This document shows, in pieces, positions 29,421 through 38,401 of a stretch of 64,000 nt of DNA; the stretch's first letter is position 1; the number at the start of each line of letters is the position of its first letter. The notes under the pieces were generated by a model. The model did not search any database. It was not told where the DNA came from and saw only the letters and a list, made by a program, of their open reading frames with translations. Origin of the DNA: Marinobacterium iners (GTDB taxonomy: Bacteria > Pseudomonadota > Gammaproteobacteria > Pseudomonadales > Balneatricaceae); contig NZ_CP022297.1 in the NCBI RefSeq assembly GCF_017310015.1, positions 1 to 64,000 on the forward strand, in the 5' to 3' direction. The translations under genes and the position numbers were made by a program.

Positions 29421-31451
29421 ATGTCCAACCCGCTGCTTGAGACCCACCTGCTGCCCCCGTTCAGCCGTATCCAGCCCGAGCATGCCGTGCCCGCTGTCGA
29501 TGAACTACTGACGCGCAATCGCGAACGCATCGCGGCGTTGACTGCCGACCCGGAGCGCAATGACTGGTCGCTGGTGGCTGAGCTGGAGCAACTCAACGAT
29601 GAGTTGGCACAGGCCTGGTCACCGGTATCGCACCTGAACGGCGTGATGAATTCCGATGCCTGGCGTGAAGCCTATAATGGTTGCCTGCCGAAACTGTCCG
29701 AATACTGGACCGAGCTGGGCCAGCATCAGGGCCTGTTCAAGGCATTCGAGTCGCTGGCGCAGAGTGAGGCCTATCCGCAGCTGAGCCAGTCACGCAGAAA
29801 GGTGATCGACAACGCTTTGCGGGACTTCCGCCTGTCCGGCATCGCCCTGCCGGAAGCCCGGCAGAAGCGTTATGCAGAGCTGCAGCAGCGTCTGTCCGAG
29901 CTGACCACCCGGTTCTCCGAGAACGTGCTCGACGCTACCCAAGGCTGGTGGAAGCAGGTCGATGATGAAGCGGAGCTGGCCGGGCTGCCGGATCACGCCG
30001 TTGCCGCCGCCAAAGAGGCTGCGAAGGCGAAAGAGCTTGAGGGTTGGGTGATCACGCTGGACTTCCCCGCCTACTACGCCGTGATGGCCTTTGCGGACAG
30101 CCGCCGTCTGCGCGAAGAGCTGTACCGTGCCTACAGCACCCGCGCATCCGACCAGGGGCCAAAGGCCGGTGAATGGGACAATTCGGCGGTGATGCAGGAG
30201 ATTCTGGATCTGCGTCACGAGCTGGCACAACTGTTGGGCTTTGATACCTATGCCGATTACTCGCTGGCGACCAAAATGGCGCAGTCGCCACAGCAGGTGG
30301 TGAGCTTCCTCGAAGATCTGGCGACGGAAACCCGTCCGATTGCCGAGCGGGAACTGGCCGAACTGCAAGCCTTTGCCAAAGAGCGTGATGGCATTGAGGA
30401 GCTGATGGCCTGGGATGTGACCTACTATGGCGAGAAGCTGAAGCAGGCGCGCTATGACATCTCCCAGCAGGAGCTGCGTCCCTATTTCCCGCTACCGAAA
30501 GTGCTGGATGGCATGTTCACCATTGCCGGTCGCCTGTTTGAGCTTGAGGTGGAAGAACAGTCGAGTTTCGACAGCTGGCATGAGGATGTGCGCCTGTTTG
30601 CACTCAAACGCAACGGCGAACCCTTTGCCTACTGCTATCTGGACCCCTTTGCCCGCAGCAGCAAGCGCGGCGGTGCCTGGATGGATGACTGCCGCGTACG
30701 TCGCCGCCTGAGTGACAGTCGGCTGCAGCTGCCGGTGGCCTATCTGGTATGCAACTTCACCCCGCCCCTGCCGGGCCAGCCGGCGCTGCTGACCCATGAT
30801 GAAGTGACGACCCTGTTCCATGAGTTCGGCCATGGCCTGCACCATATGCTGACGCAGATGGAAGAGGCGGATATCAGCGGCATCAACGGTGTCGCCTGGG
30901 ATGCGGTCGAGCTGCCGAGTCAGTTCATGGAAAACTGGTGCTGGGAGCCGGAAGCGCTGGCGCTGATCTCCGGTCATCATGAAACCGGAGAACCGCTGCC
31001 GCAGTCACTGCTGGACAAGATGCTGGCCGCCAAGCACTTCCAGTCTGCGATGATGATGCTGCGCCAGCTGGAGTTCTCGCTGTTTGATTTCCGCCTGCAC
31101 CATGAGTACCAGCCGGGCAAGACCGATATTCAGGCGCTGTTGAACCGGGTACGGGATCAGGTATCGGTGATCCGTCCGCCGGCGGAAAACCGCTTCCAGC
31201 ACAGTTTCAGTCACATATTTGCCGGTGGCTATGCCGCAGGCTACTACAGTTACAAGTGGGCCGAGGTGCTGTCGGCCGATGCCTTCTCCCGTTTCGAGGA
31301 GGAAGGCATCTTCAGTGCGGAAGCCGGTGTGGCCTTCCGTCAGGAAATTCTGGAACAGGGTGGTTCGGTTGATCCGATGGATCTGTTTGTGGCCTTCCGT
31401 GGTCGGGAACCCAGTGTGGATGCCCTGCTGCGCCACTCCGGTATTCGCTGA
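29421..31451 (+). CDS. prlC: Oligopeptidase A
   Basis: This cytoplasmic M3 zinc metallopeptidase degrades oligopeptides, including cleaved signal peptides. At 676 residues it is close to E. coli OpdA (680). The zinc site HEFGHGLHH starts at residue 467, with the downstream glutamate in WDAVELPSQFMENW. The start MSNPLLETHLLPPFS matches the family N-terminus and follows GGAGA, so I place it at 29421 rather than at an upstream ATG. yheV follows 11 bases later. Confidence 0.97.
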   Translation: MSNPLLETHLLPPFSRIQPEHAVPAVDELLTRNRERIAALTADPERNDWSLVAELEQLNDELAQAWSPVSHLNGVMNSDAWREAYNGCLPKLSEYWTELGQHQGLFKAFESLAQSEAYPQLSQSRRKVIDNALRDFRLSGIALPEARQKRYAELQQRLSELTTRFSENVLDATQGWWKQVDDEAELAGLPDHAVAAAKEAAKAKELEGWVITLDFPAYYAVMAFADSRRLREELYRAYSTRASDQGPKAGEWDNSAVMQEILDLRHELAQLLGFDTYADYSLATKMAQSPQQVVSFLEDLATETRPIAERELAELQAFAKERDGIEELMAWDVTYYGEKLKQARYDISQQELRPYFPLPKVLDGMFTIAGRLFELEVEEQSSFDSWHEDVRLFALKRNGEPFAYCYLDPFARSSKRGGAWMDDCRVRRRLSDSRLQLPVAYLVCNFTPPLPGQPALLTHDEVTTLFHEFGHGLHHMLTQMEEADISGINGVAWDAVELPSQFMENWCWEPEALALISGHHETGEPLPQSLLDKMLAAKHFQSAMMMLRQLEFSLFDFRLHHEYQPGKTDIQALLNRVRDQVSVIRPPAENRFQHSFSHIFAGGYAAGYYSYKWAEVLSADAFSRFEEEGIFSAEAGVAFRQEILEQGGSVDPMDLFVAFRGREPSVDALLRHSGIR

Positions 31452-31462
31452 GAGGTTGAAAA

Positions 31463-31738
31463 ATGAGTGTAGGCAAGCGGTTTATTGCTGGCGCGGTCTG
31501 TCCGCGCTGTGGCGAGATGGATACGGTCAGAATGTACCGTGATGAAGAGCGTGAGTACCGCGAGTGTGTGAAGTGCGGCTTCTCGGACTCCCTGCGACTG
31601 GACGGTCGCCCGGATCCGGAACAGATCGAAACCCGTGTCAGCGGGGAACGCTCGGATCGGGCACCGGCCTCCAAGGCGGATGACTCTCCTCAGCCGATCC
31701 GCATCCTTGATGCGGGCGGCCTGCGCCGTGATCACTGA
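31463..31738 (+). CDS. yheV: YheV-family putative zinc-ribbon protein
   Basis: This 91-residue protein has two CxxC pairs, CPRC and CVKC, separated by about 20 residues, forming a predicted zinc ribbon. A charged, disordered-looking tail follows. Its place right after prlC is conserved in E. coli and Pseudomonas. The function is unknown. The next gene (tag) starts inside its last codons. Confidence 0.9.
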   Translation: MSVGKRFIAGAVCPRCGEMDTVRMYRDEEREYRECVKCGFSDSLRLDGRPDPEQIETRVSGERSDRAPASKADDSPQPIRILDAGGLRRDH

Positions 31739-32348
31739 CAGGCCCGATACTGCATCGCACCAGTCCTGTGGCTGGGCGATGCAGAGCCCGCTGGAACATG
31801 CCTATCATGACCATGAATGGGGTGTGCCGCAGACGGACGATCGGGTGCTGTTCGAATTTCTGGTGCTGGAGTCGGCTCAGGCAGGTCTGAGCTGGCGCAC
31901 GGTGCTGGAGAAGCGTGAAGGTTACCGGCGTCACTATTGTGGCTTTGATCCCGAACGGGTTGCCCGTTTCGGTGAGACCGAAATGGCGGCGATGCTGGCT
32001 GACGCTGGCATTATCCGTAACCGGGCCAAAATCGAAGCCTCGATCAGCAATGCCAGGGTGTTTCTGCGACTGCAGGCGCACCACGGCAGCTTTGCCCGCT
32101 TTCTGTGGCGTTATGTTGATGGTCAGCCGATCCAGTCCGGTTTTGAGCAGCTGGAGCAGATTCCGGCTCAGACCGCCCTGTCGGTGCAGCTGGCGAAAGA
32201 TCTCAAGCGTGAAGGCATCCGTTTTTTCGGCCCTACCATCGCCTATGCCTACATGCAGGCAGTGGGTATTGTGAATGATCACTTACTTCACTGCCCTCGC
32301 CATCAGGTCTGCCGTGAGCTGGCGCGCACCTTGCGGATTAAGGATTGA
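31728..32348 (+). CDS. tag: DNA-3-methyladenine glycosylase I
   Basis: Tag excises 3-methyladenine from alkylated DNA. The protein has CGWAMQSPLEHAYHDHEWGVP near the start, which includes metal-binding and base-pocket residues. LESAQAGLSWRTVL, DAGIIRNRAKI and the C-terminal NDHLLHCPRH complete the HhH-GPD-like Tag fold with its zinc-binding His/Cys residues. I propose the GTG at 31728, overlapping yheV by 11 bases (206 residues). An ATG at 31710 is possible. E. coli Tag starts about ten residues closer to CGW. Confidence 0.92.
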   Translation: MITDRPDTASHQSCGWAMQSPLEHAYHDHEWGVPQTDDRVLFEFLVLESAQAGLSWRTVLEKREGYRRHYCGFDPERVARFGETEMAAMLADAGIIRNRAKIEASISNARVFLRLQAHHGSFARFLWRYVDGQPIQSGFEQLEQIPAQTALSVQLAKDLKREGIRFFGPTIAYAYMQAVGIVNDHLLHCPRHQVCRELARTLRIKD

Positions 32349-32363
32349 ATTGGTCAGCTGATC

Positions 32364-33470
32364 TCAGTCAGCCTGATACCAGACCCGATACACCAGCCCG
32401 GCCTTGTCATCGGAGATCAGCAGATCGCCCTGTGGCCGTACCAGCACATCCACCGGACGCCCCCAGTCCTGCTCACCCTGCAGCCAGCCACTGACAAACG
32501 TCTGAATCTGCGTCACCTCTTCCCCCTCGGTATCCACCCGAATCACCTCATAGCCGATCTTGCTGGAGCGATTCCAGGAACCGTGCAGGGCAATAAAGGC
32601 GGTGGTATTGGGGGTGTCGGGGAACGCGTTGTCGAACGCCCCGTCCTTGTTGTGGTAGAAGCTCATGCCCAGTGCTGCCACATGGGGGCCAAGCAGCGCC
32701 ACCGGAGGCTCTGCTTTGATGGCATCGGCACCCTTGCTGAAATCGGGGTCAGCGACGCCATCGGCATGTACAAAGGGGAAGCCAAAGTGCAGCCCGGCGC
32801 GGTCGGCTCGGTTCAGCTCGTCATCGGGCAGGTTGTCGCCCATATGGTCGCGTCCGTTGTCGGTAAACCAGAGGCTGCCATCCTCGGGGTGCCAGTCAAA
32901 CCCTACCGTGTTGCGTACACCCCGTGCCCAGGGTGCGGCCTCACCCGTAGCAGGGTCAAAGCGCATGATGCTGGCAAAGCGCGGGTCGGACTCCAAGCAG
33001 ACATTGCAGGGGGCGCCCAGCGTGAAATAGAAGGCAGCGTCCGGCCCCTGCTTCAGGTATTTCCAGCCGTGATGCGTAATGTCGGGCAGGTCGTCCAGCA
33101 GCACCTCGGGCTTGGGCGGCTGATCCAGTCGTGACTCCACATCGACAAGCCGGATCAGCTGAGTCAGTTCGGCCACATACAGATCGCCATCTACAAAGCT
33201 GATGCCGTTGGGCAGACGCCGGCGTTCAAGCAGAGTATGGCGGGTTTCGTAACGCTGATCACCGTCAAGATCCTGTAATGCAAACACCCGTCCATCGCGC
33301 CGTGTGCTGACAAACAGCGTGCCATCGGGGCTTAGTGCCAGCTGCCGGGCGTTGGGCACCTCGGCGGCGATCTCGATCCGGTAGCCTTCAGGTAGTTTGA
33401 GTTGCTCCAGTGGCGCGGCAGCCAGCGGCAGGCTCAGTGCCAACAGTGTGGTGGTCAGTGTAATACGCAT
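32364..33470 (-). CDS. PQQ-dependent sugar (sorbosone-type) dehydrogenase family protein
   Basis: This secreted, probably periplasmic beta-propeller has 368 residues with an N-terminal signal peptide (MRITLTTTLLALSLPLAAAP). Propeller-type segments include PDGTLFVSTRRDGRV, RGVRNTVGFDWHPEDGSLWFTDNGRDHMGDNLPDDELN and HGSWNRSSKIGYEV. These match the GSDH/sorbosone dehydrogenase family, where calcium and PQQ bind. The sugar substrate is unknown and no PQQ synthesis genes are visible. It stands alone, convergent with tag. Confidence 0.87.
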   Translation of the reverse strand: MRITLTTTLLALSLPLAAAPLEQLKLPEGYRIEIAAEVPNARQLALSPDGTLFVSTRRDGRVFALQDLDGDQRYETRHTLLERRRLPNGISFVDGDLYVAELTQLIRLVDVESRLDQPPKPEVLLDDLPDITHHGWKYLKQGPDAAFYFTLGAPCNVCLESDPRFASIMRFDPATGEAAPWARGVRNTVGFDWHPEDGSLWFTDNGRDHMGDNLPDDELNRADRAGLHFGFPFVHADGVADPDFSKGADAIKAEPPVALLGPHVAALGMSFYHNKDGAFDNAFPDTPNTTAFIALHGSWNRSSKIGYEVIRVDTEGEEVTQIQTFVSGWLQGEQDWGRPVDVLVRPQGDLLISDDKAGLVYRVWYQAD

Positions 33471-33530
33471 TCTGTTCTCCCCTGCCTGTGTTCGGGATAA
33501 GTCTGGTTGCCGAGCAGCGATTTTTCCAGC

Positions 33531-34868
33531 TCAGCTGAACCAAACGTTACGTTGATGCATGTGCAGAAACACCCAGCCACCACTGATGCCACGGGCCGCA
33601 AACAGGGAGATGAAGGCCAGCCAGAGGCCGTGATTGCCCATGGGCTGGGCTATCCACCAGATGGGGGCAAATACGCAAAACACCGAGAACAGCATGGTGT
33701 TCTGCATCGCCTTGACCTGAGTGGTACCGATAAAAAGACCATCCAGCAGAAAGCTCCAGCAACCGATCAGCGGCAGTATGATCACCCAGGGCAGGTAGCG
33801 GGTGGCGATTTCGCGTACCTCAGTGATGTCGGTCAGCAAGTAAATGATCGTGTTGCCGCCGAGCCAGAATACCAGCGTCAGCATAATCGCACTGACCAGC
33901 GACCAGAAGGCGGTACAGCTGAGTATTTGTCTGAATTCACTTCGGTCATGCCTGCCTACGGCACGCCCGATCAGCGCTTCTGTGGCATGGGCGAAGCCGT
34001 CCAGGGCATTGGAGATCAGCAGCAGAAAGTTCAGCAGTACGGCATTGGCGGAGAGTACCGCCGTACCCTGCTGGGCGCCCTGGGCAGTAAAGAAGGCAAA
34101 GGTCAGCAGCAGGGTGACCGTGCGCACAAACAGATAGCGGTTTACCTGAATCAGGGCCTTGTAGTCGCGCAGACGTCGTAGCTGAGGCCAGAGCCACTGC
34201 CCCGCGGTTTTAAGCAGCAGACGGCGACAGAACCATAACCCCAGCAGCAGGCTGAAATACTCGGCCAGCACCGTGGCGAGGGCAACCCCGTCCGCTTTCA
34301 TGCCCAGCCCGAACACGAACAGCAGGTCCAGCAGCATATTGAGCAGGTTGGTGCTGGTCAGCAGAATCAGGGCGATGCGGGTATTCTGCATGCCCACAAA
34401 CCAGCCCAGCAGAGCGAAGTTGCACAGCACCGCAGGTGCGCCAAAGGCCCGAATTTCGGTATAGCGGGTGGCTTCGGTCAATACATCCGGTTCGGGCCCC
34501 ATCAGCTGCAGCGCCAGTGTGGTCAGCGGTGTGCGCAGCAGCAGGATCAGCAGCCCGAGGCATGCGCCCAGTACCAGCGACTGGCCCAGCAGCGTGCGCA
34601 GCCGGTCGCCATCCTCGCGGCCATGGGCCTGCGCCACCATGCCGGTGGTGCCCATGCGCAAAAATCCGAATGCCCAGTAAAGGATGGAGAAGATGATGCC
34701 GCCAAGTGCCACTGCACCCAGATGGTGGGGTTCGGGCAAATGGCCGATCACGGCGGTATCCACCAGTCCCAGCAGCGGCACCGTGATATTGGACAGCATC
34801 ATGGGCCAGGCCAGTGACCAGACCCGCTGGTGGGTGGCGCGGTCCGGCCAGCGTTGCGCGATGCTCAT
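33531..34868 (-). CDS. MATE-family efflux transporter (DinF-like)
   Basis: This membrane exporter of 445 residues has about twelve hydrophobic helices and begins MSIAQRWPDRATHQRVWSLAWPMMLSNITVPLLGLVDTAVIG, typical of the DinF branch of MATE transporters. These export drugs or metabolites in exchange for sodium or protons. Its ATG overlaps the znuB stop (ATGA at 34865-34868). It is therefore the last gene of zur-znuC-znuB-MATE and may be under zinc control. The substrate is unknown. Confidence 0.9.
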   Translation of the reverse strand: MSIAQRWPDRATHQRVWSLAWPMMLSNITVPLLGLVDTAVIGHLPEPHHLGAVALGGIIFSILYWAFGFLRMGTTGMVAQAHGREDGDRLRTLLGQSLVLGACLGLLILLLRTPLTTLALQLMGPEPDVLTEATRYTEIRAFGAPAVLCNFALLGWFVGMQNTRIALILLTSTNLLNMLLDLLFVFGLGMKADGVALATVLAEYFSLLLGLWFCRRLLLKTAGQWLWPQLRRLRDYKALIQVNRYLFVRTVTLLLTFAFFTAQGAQQGTAVLSANAVLLNFLLLISNALDGFAHATEALIGRAVGRHDRSEFRQILSCTAFWSLVSAIMLTLVFWLGGNTIIYLLTDITEVREIATRYLPWVIILPLIGCWSFLLDGLFIGTTQVKAMQNTMLFSVFCVFAPIWWIAQPMGNHGLWLAFISLFAARGISGGWVFLHMHQRNVWFS

Positions 34869-35662
34869 CTGCCCTGCAGCGAGCGCATCGGCAGTGAATA
34901 CAGAATCAGAAACTCGACCAGCGCCGTGACCACCACCGATGGCCCGGCGGGCGTATCCCAGAACCAGGAAGCACTGATTCCTCCGACCACCGCCAACATG
35001 CCCAGCAGTGATGCGAACAGCGCCATCTGTTCAGGAGTATTGGCCAGGCGCCGAGCCGCTGCCGCCGGAATGATCAACAGTGAAGTGATCAACAGGATGC
35101 CCACCAGTTTCATGGCAACCGCGATCACCACTGCAATCAGCAGCATCAGGCCCAAGCGCACCCGTGCCACCGGAACGCCCTCCACCTGTGCCAGTTCTTC
35201 ATTGATCGTGATCGCCAAAAGCGGATTCCACAACCGCCACAGCAGCAGCAATACGACAGCACCACCGCCGTAAATCCAGCCGAGATCAGCCGGTGCGATC
35301 GCCAGCAGGTCACCGAACAGATACTCCATCAGATCGATGCGCACGTTATCCAGCAGGGCAACCGCGACCAGACCCAGTGACAGGGCACTGTGGGCCATGA
35401 TGCCCAGCAGGGTATCGGTGGCCACCAGATGCTGGCGCTGCAGTGATACCAGCAGTACCGCCAGCAGCACACAGCAGGCGACCACTGCCAGATTCAGGTT
35501 GATATCAAACAGGAATCCCAGCGCGATACCCATCAGGGCCGAGTGCGCCAGTGTATCGCCAAAATAGGCCATGCGACGCCATACCACAAAGGCACCCAGC
35601 GGGCCCGCCAGTGCCGCAATGCCGATGCCGCCAGCCAGCGCCAGGATAAGAAAATCAGCCAC
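34865..35662 (-). CDS. znuB: Zinc ABC transporter permease ZnuB
   Basis: This is the inner-membrane channel of the high-affinity zinc importer (ABC-3 family). I choose the GTG at 35662, overlapping the znuC stop by three bases, so the protein begins VADFLILALAGGIGIAALAGPLGAFVVWRRMAYFGDTLAHSAL. This is the family N-terminus, and it gives 265 residues against 261-262 usual. A longer open frame upstream reads through znuC and is not coding. It overlaps the MATE gene at its end. Confidence 0.95.
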   Translation of the reverse strand: MADFLILALAGGIGIAALAGPLGAFVVWRRMAYFGDTLAHSALMGIALGFLFDINLNLAVVACCVLLAVLLVSLQRQHLVATDTLLGIMAHSALSLGLVAVALLDNVRIDLMEYLFGDLLAIAPADLGWIYGGGAVVLLLLWRLWNPLLAITINEELAQVEGVPVARVRLGLMLLIAVVIAVAMKLVGILLITSLLIIPAAAARRLANTPEQMALFASLLGMLAVVGGISASWFWDTPAGPSVVVTALVEFLILYSLPMRSLQGR

Positions 35663-36443
35663 AGTTATGCTCGCTACATTTATCAGGTTGTGGGTGGTCG
35701 ACGATGATATCACCGTGGGCATCATGCCTGTGGCCATGGTGATGGTTGTAGAGTGCCAGCGCACTGGCCTGTGCCGGACCAAACAGCTCCAAAAATGACG
35801 GGTCGTTGCTGACGTACTCGGGGTTGCCGGAGCAACAGATATGATGATTGAGGCAGACCACATGGTCAGTGGATGCCATTACCAGATGCAGATCATGGGA
35901 GATCATCAGTACACCGCACTTGCGTTGTTTGCGAATATCGGCAATCAGTTTGTACAGTTCCAGCTGACCATTCAGATCCACCCCCTGTACCGGCTCATCC
36001 AACACCAGCAACTCGGGGTCACGCAGCAGCGCGCGTGCCAGCAGTACTCGCTGGGTCTCGCCTCCGGAAAGATTGTGAATGGAATGTTTAAGCAGATAGG
36101 CTGCGCCGACATCTTCCAGCGCCTTGAGCATCAGAGCCTGATCAACCGGTCTCGGGATATTGAGGAAACGCTCGACCGACAGAGGCAAGGTACGGTCGAT
36201 ATGCAGTTTCTGTGGCATATAGCCGATCTTGAGCTGTGGTTTTTGCCAAACATTGCCACTTGAAGGTTTGATCAGGCCCAGGATGACTCGTACCAGCGTG
36301 GTCTTGCCCGCCCCGTTGGGGCCGATCAGTGTTGTGATGCAGTTATCATGCAGATGCAGGCTGATATTCTGCAGTGCCGGTTGGCGATTGAACTGTACGC
36401 TGACCTGATCAAGCTTGACCAGGTCTGGTCCGTGTTCAGCCAT
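35655..36443 (-). CDS. znuC: Zinc ABC transporter ATP-binding protein ZnuC
   Basis: ZnuC is the ATPase that powers zinc import. It has Walker A GPNGAGKTT at 41-49, the signature LSGGETQRV, Walker B LLVLDEPVQGVD and the switch histidine in ISHDLH. A histidine-rich C-terminal tail (HHHGHRHDAHGD) is likely to bind zinc. The ATG at 36443 overlaps the end of zur and follows AGGAG within zur. The 262 residues agree with the family. Longer upstream frames are zur antiframes. Confidence 0.96.
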   Translation of the reverse strand: MAEHGPDLVKLDQVSVQFNRQPALQNISLHLHDNCITTLIGPNGAGKTTLVRVILGLIKPSSGNVWQKPQLKIGYMPQKLHIDRTLPLSVERFLNIPRPVDQALMLKALEDVGAAYLLKHSIHNLSGGETQRVLLARALLRDPELLVLDEPVQGVDLNGQLELYKLIADIRKQRKCGVLMISHDLHLVMASTDHVVCLNHHICCSGNPEYVSNDPSFLELFGPAQASALALYNHHHGHRHDAHGDIIVDHPQPDKCSEHNCG

Positions 36444-36933
36444 GTGAATGCTCCTGCCGCTGGCAATTGGGACAAAGACCGGTGACTTCGACGGTTTCCT
36501 GCTCGACCTGGAACCCAAGCGCAGCTGCACTTTGTTCAAGTGCAGCATGAATCGAGGCTGAGTCCAGCTCGGAGGTCGAGCGGCAGCGCCGACAGATGAG
36601 GAAGCTGCCCTGATGTGGATGTTCCGGGTGAGGGCAGCCAACAAAGGCGTTCAGTGATGCAATCCGATGGACCAGCCCCTGCTGCTGCAGAAACTCCAGC
36701 GCCCGATATACCGTGGGCGGGGCCGAGTTGAAGCCTGCCTCGGCCAGTGCCGGCAGCAGCTCGTACGCCCCCAGTGGCTGGTGGCTCTGCCAGATCAGCT
36801 TCAATACCAGTTCACGGATCGGAGTCAGACGCTGGCGACGCTCGCGGCAAATCTGCCGAGCGAGTGTAAGTGCCTGATCGATGCAGTGCTGGTGATTGTG
36901 ATCGGCCGCGAAGGCGAGCGAGTCAGTCGTCAT
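36436..36933 (-). CDS. zur: Zinc uptake regulator Zur (Fur family)
   Basis: This zinc-responsive repressor of znu genes has 165 residues. Its N-terminal winged helix includes RELVLKLIWQSHQPLGAYELLPAL and PPTVYRALEFLQQQGLVHRI. Metal-binding cysteine pairs are CRRC and, near the end, CPNC followed by HSHG, the structural zinc site. It heads zur-znuC-znuB-MATE and diverges from znuA over 68 bases containing a Zur-box palindrome, so it probably represses itself and both znu transcripts. Confidence 0.95.
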   Translation of the reverse strand: MTTDSLAFAADHNHQHCIDQALTLARQICRERRQRLTPIRELVLKLIWQSHQPLGAYELLPALAEAGFNSAPPTVYRALEFLQQQGLVHRIASLNAFVGCPHPEHPHQGSFLICRRCRSTSELDSASIHAALEQSAAALGFQVEQETVEVTGLCPNCQRQEHSHG

Positions 36934-36958
36934 GACGTGGGTACATCCGATTCAATGT

Positions 36959-36971
36959 GTTATATTATAAC
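36959..36971. promoter_or_regulatory. Zur operator between zur and znuA
   Basis: GTTATA-T-TATAAC is a perfect 13-base palindrome in the 68-base divergent intergenic region. It resembles the core of gammaproteobacterial Zur boxes (GTTATAnTATAAC type) and overlaps the only plausible -10 sequences. Repression in zinc-replete cells is inferred from family knowledge. Confidence 0.85.
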
Positions 36972-37001
36972 CTATAAAGCATCCTGAAGAGACTTTACAC
37001 C

Positions 37002-37985
37002 ATGCTGCACAATTCTGCCCGCCCCCTGCGGACACTGACTCTGCTTTCTGCCCTGGCACTGGCGCCCGTGGCTCAAGCATCCGAGGTTGTCACCAGTATC
37101 AAGCCACTGCAGTTGATCACCGCCGCTCTGACCGAAGGTGTAACCAGCCCGGAGGTGTTGCTGCCGGCAGAGGGTTCACCCCACCATTACGCCCTCAAGC
37201 CCTCAGACATGCGTAAACTGACGGATGCGAAAGTCGTGATCTGGGTTGGCCCCGGACTGGAGCAGTTCATGGTGCGACCACTGGCGCGCACCGATGCAGA
37301 GATTGTAACACTGCGTCCCGATCTTGAGGCGCACCTGCATCAGGAGGCTGAGCCCTCCGATCATGATCACGGCCATGACGGCCATCATGATGAGCACGAA
37401 CAGGAACACGAAAGCCATGCGGCAGATGAGCATGCCGAGGAGCACCACGATCATGGTGCCGGCAATGATCCACACATCTGGCTGGATCCGATGAATGGAC
37501 TGGAGATTGCACAGCAGTTACTGCCGGCACTGCAACAGGCACTGCCTCAGCACTCGGTACAATTGCAGCAGAACTATGAAGCCTTTGCCAGTGCACTGCA
37601 GCAAAAGGAGCGCGCCATTGCCGAAGAGCTGGCTCCCTATCGTGATGCGGGGTTCTTTGTATTCCACGATGCGTATTCAGGCTTTGTTGAACACTATGGA
37701 CTGAAACAGCTGGGTTACTTCACGGTTGATCCTGCCCGCAAGCCCGGCGCACGCCACCTGGCCCAGATCAGGCAGCAGCTTGAAGCGGCCAGCGCGGTCT
37801 GTGTATTCAGCGAACCCCAGTTTACCAGCGCGGTGGTGGACGCAATTATCAGCGGCTTGCCGGTTTCCAAAGGTGAGCTTGACCCGCTGGCGCGTTCGAT
37901 TGACGTCAGCGCGGATGGTTATCTGGATTATCTGCAGAGCATGAGTGACAGCTTTCGCAGTTGCCTGGCAAAAAAAGCGGATTAA
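37002..37985 (+). CDS. znuA: Zinc ABC transporter substrate-binding protein ZnuA
   Basis: ZnuA is the periplasmic zinc-binding protein that feeds ZnuBC. Its 327 residues start with a signal peptide (TLTLLSALALAPVAQAS). The cluster A-1 fold shows EVVTSIKPLQLI, the first zinc-ligand region EGSPHHYALKPSDM, and WLDPMNG. A long His/Asp/Glu-rich loop (about residues 110-148, many HDH and HHDE repeats) is typical of ZnuA zinc capture. It is divergent from zur under the shared operator. Confidence 0.96.
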   Translation: MLHNSARPLRTLTLLSALALAPVAQASEVVTSIKPLQLITAALTEGVTSPEVLLPAEGSPHHYALKPSDMRKLTDAKVVIWVGPGLEQFMVRPLARTDAEIVTLRPDLEAHLHQEAEPSDHDHGHDGHHDEHEQEHESHAADEHAEEHHDHGAGNDPHIWLDPMNGLEIAQQLLPALQQALPQHSVQLQQNYEAFASALQQKERAIAEELAPYRDAGFFVFHDAYSGFVEHYGLKQLGYFTVDPARKPGARHLAQIRQQLEAASAVCVFSEPQFTSAVVDAIISGLPVSKGELDPLARSIDVSADGYLDYLQSMSDSFRSCLAKKAD

Positions 37986-38000
37986 AAATCGCAGACGGGC

Positions 38001-38029
38001 TTCACAAGCCCAATGGGGCGCTATATAAT
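38001..38029 (+). promoter_or_regulatory. Promoter of the tRNA-Leu pair
   Basis: TTCACA at 38001-38006, a 17-base spacer and a perfect TATAAT at 38024-38029 are followed by a GC-rich discriminator (GCGCCCC). The first tRNA starts 16 bases after the -10. Such a discriminator is typical of growth-rate/stringently controlled stable-RNA promoters. Confidence 0.8.
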
Positions 38030-38045
38030 GCGCCCCACTTTCGAA

Positions 38046-38132
38046 GCAGATGTGGTGGAATTGGTAGACACGCTAGCTTCAGGTGCTAGTGCCTTCACGG
38101 GCGTGGGAGTTCGAGTCTCCCCATCTGCACCA
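38046..38132 (+). tRNA. tRNA-Leu (anticodon CAG), copy 1
   Basis: This 87-base class II tRNA has the acceptor stem GCAGATG/CATCTGC, discriminator A and an encoded CCA. The anticodon stem is CTAGC/GCTAG with loop TTCAGGT, giving anticodon CAG for CUG codons. The variable arm is long, as required for leucine, and the T arm is GGGAG-TTCGAGT-CTCCC. It is followed 76 bases later by an identical copy. Confidence 0.97.
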
Positions 38133-38208
38133 CCTTTCATCTCAGGATGTCAGGCACTTCGAAAGCGATAATTTGAGTGGTAACGCACATTAAAACGTCA
38201 CACCCAAT

Positions 38209-38295
38209 GCAGATGTGGTGGAATTGGTAGACACGCTAGCTTCAGGTGCTAGTGCCTTCACGGGCGTGGGAGTTCGAGTCTCCCCATCTGCACCA
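38209..38295 (+). tRNA. tRNA-Leu (anticodon CAG), copy 2
   Basis: All 87 bases, including CCA, are identical to copy 1. The 76-base spacer is not duplicated and contains no obvious promoter, so both are probably cut from one transcript. A palindrome GATCAGG-TT-CCTGATC at 38300-38315 directly follows the gene and could mark the transcript end, though no T-run follows it. Confidence 0.97.
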
Positions 38296-38401
38296 TCCCG
38301 ATCAGGTTCCTGATCATCAGGGATGAAACCACAGATAAGCAGAAACCCCGACAACATCAGATGTCATCAGGGCTCTCTACTTGACTCGTCGCAATATCTG
38401 T

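Noticed and set aside
34865..35863. A longer znuB frame starting at 35863
   Set aside because: The extra 67 codons read antiframe through znuC. The GTG at 35662 gives the conserved ZnuB N-terminus and normal length.
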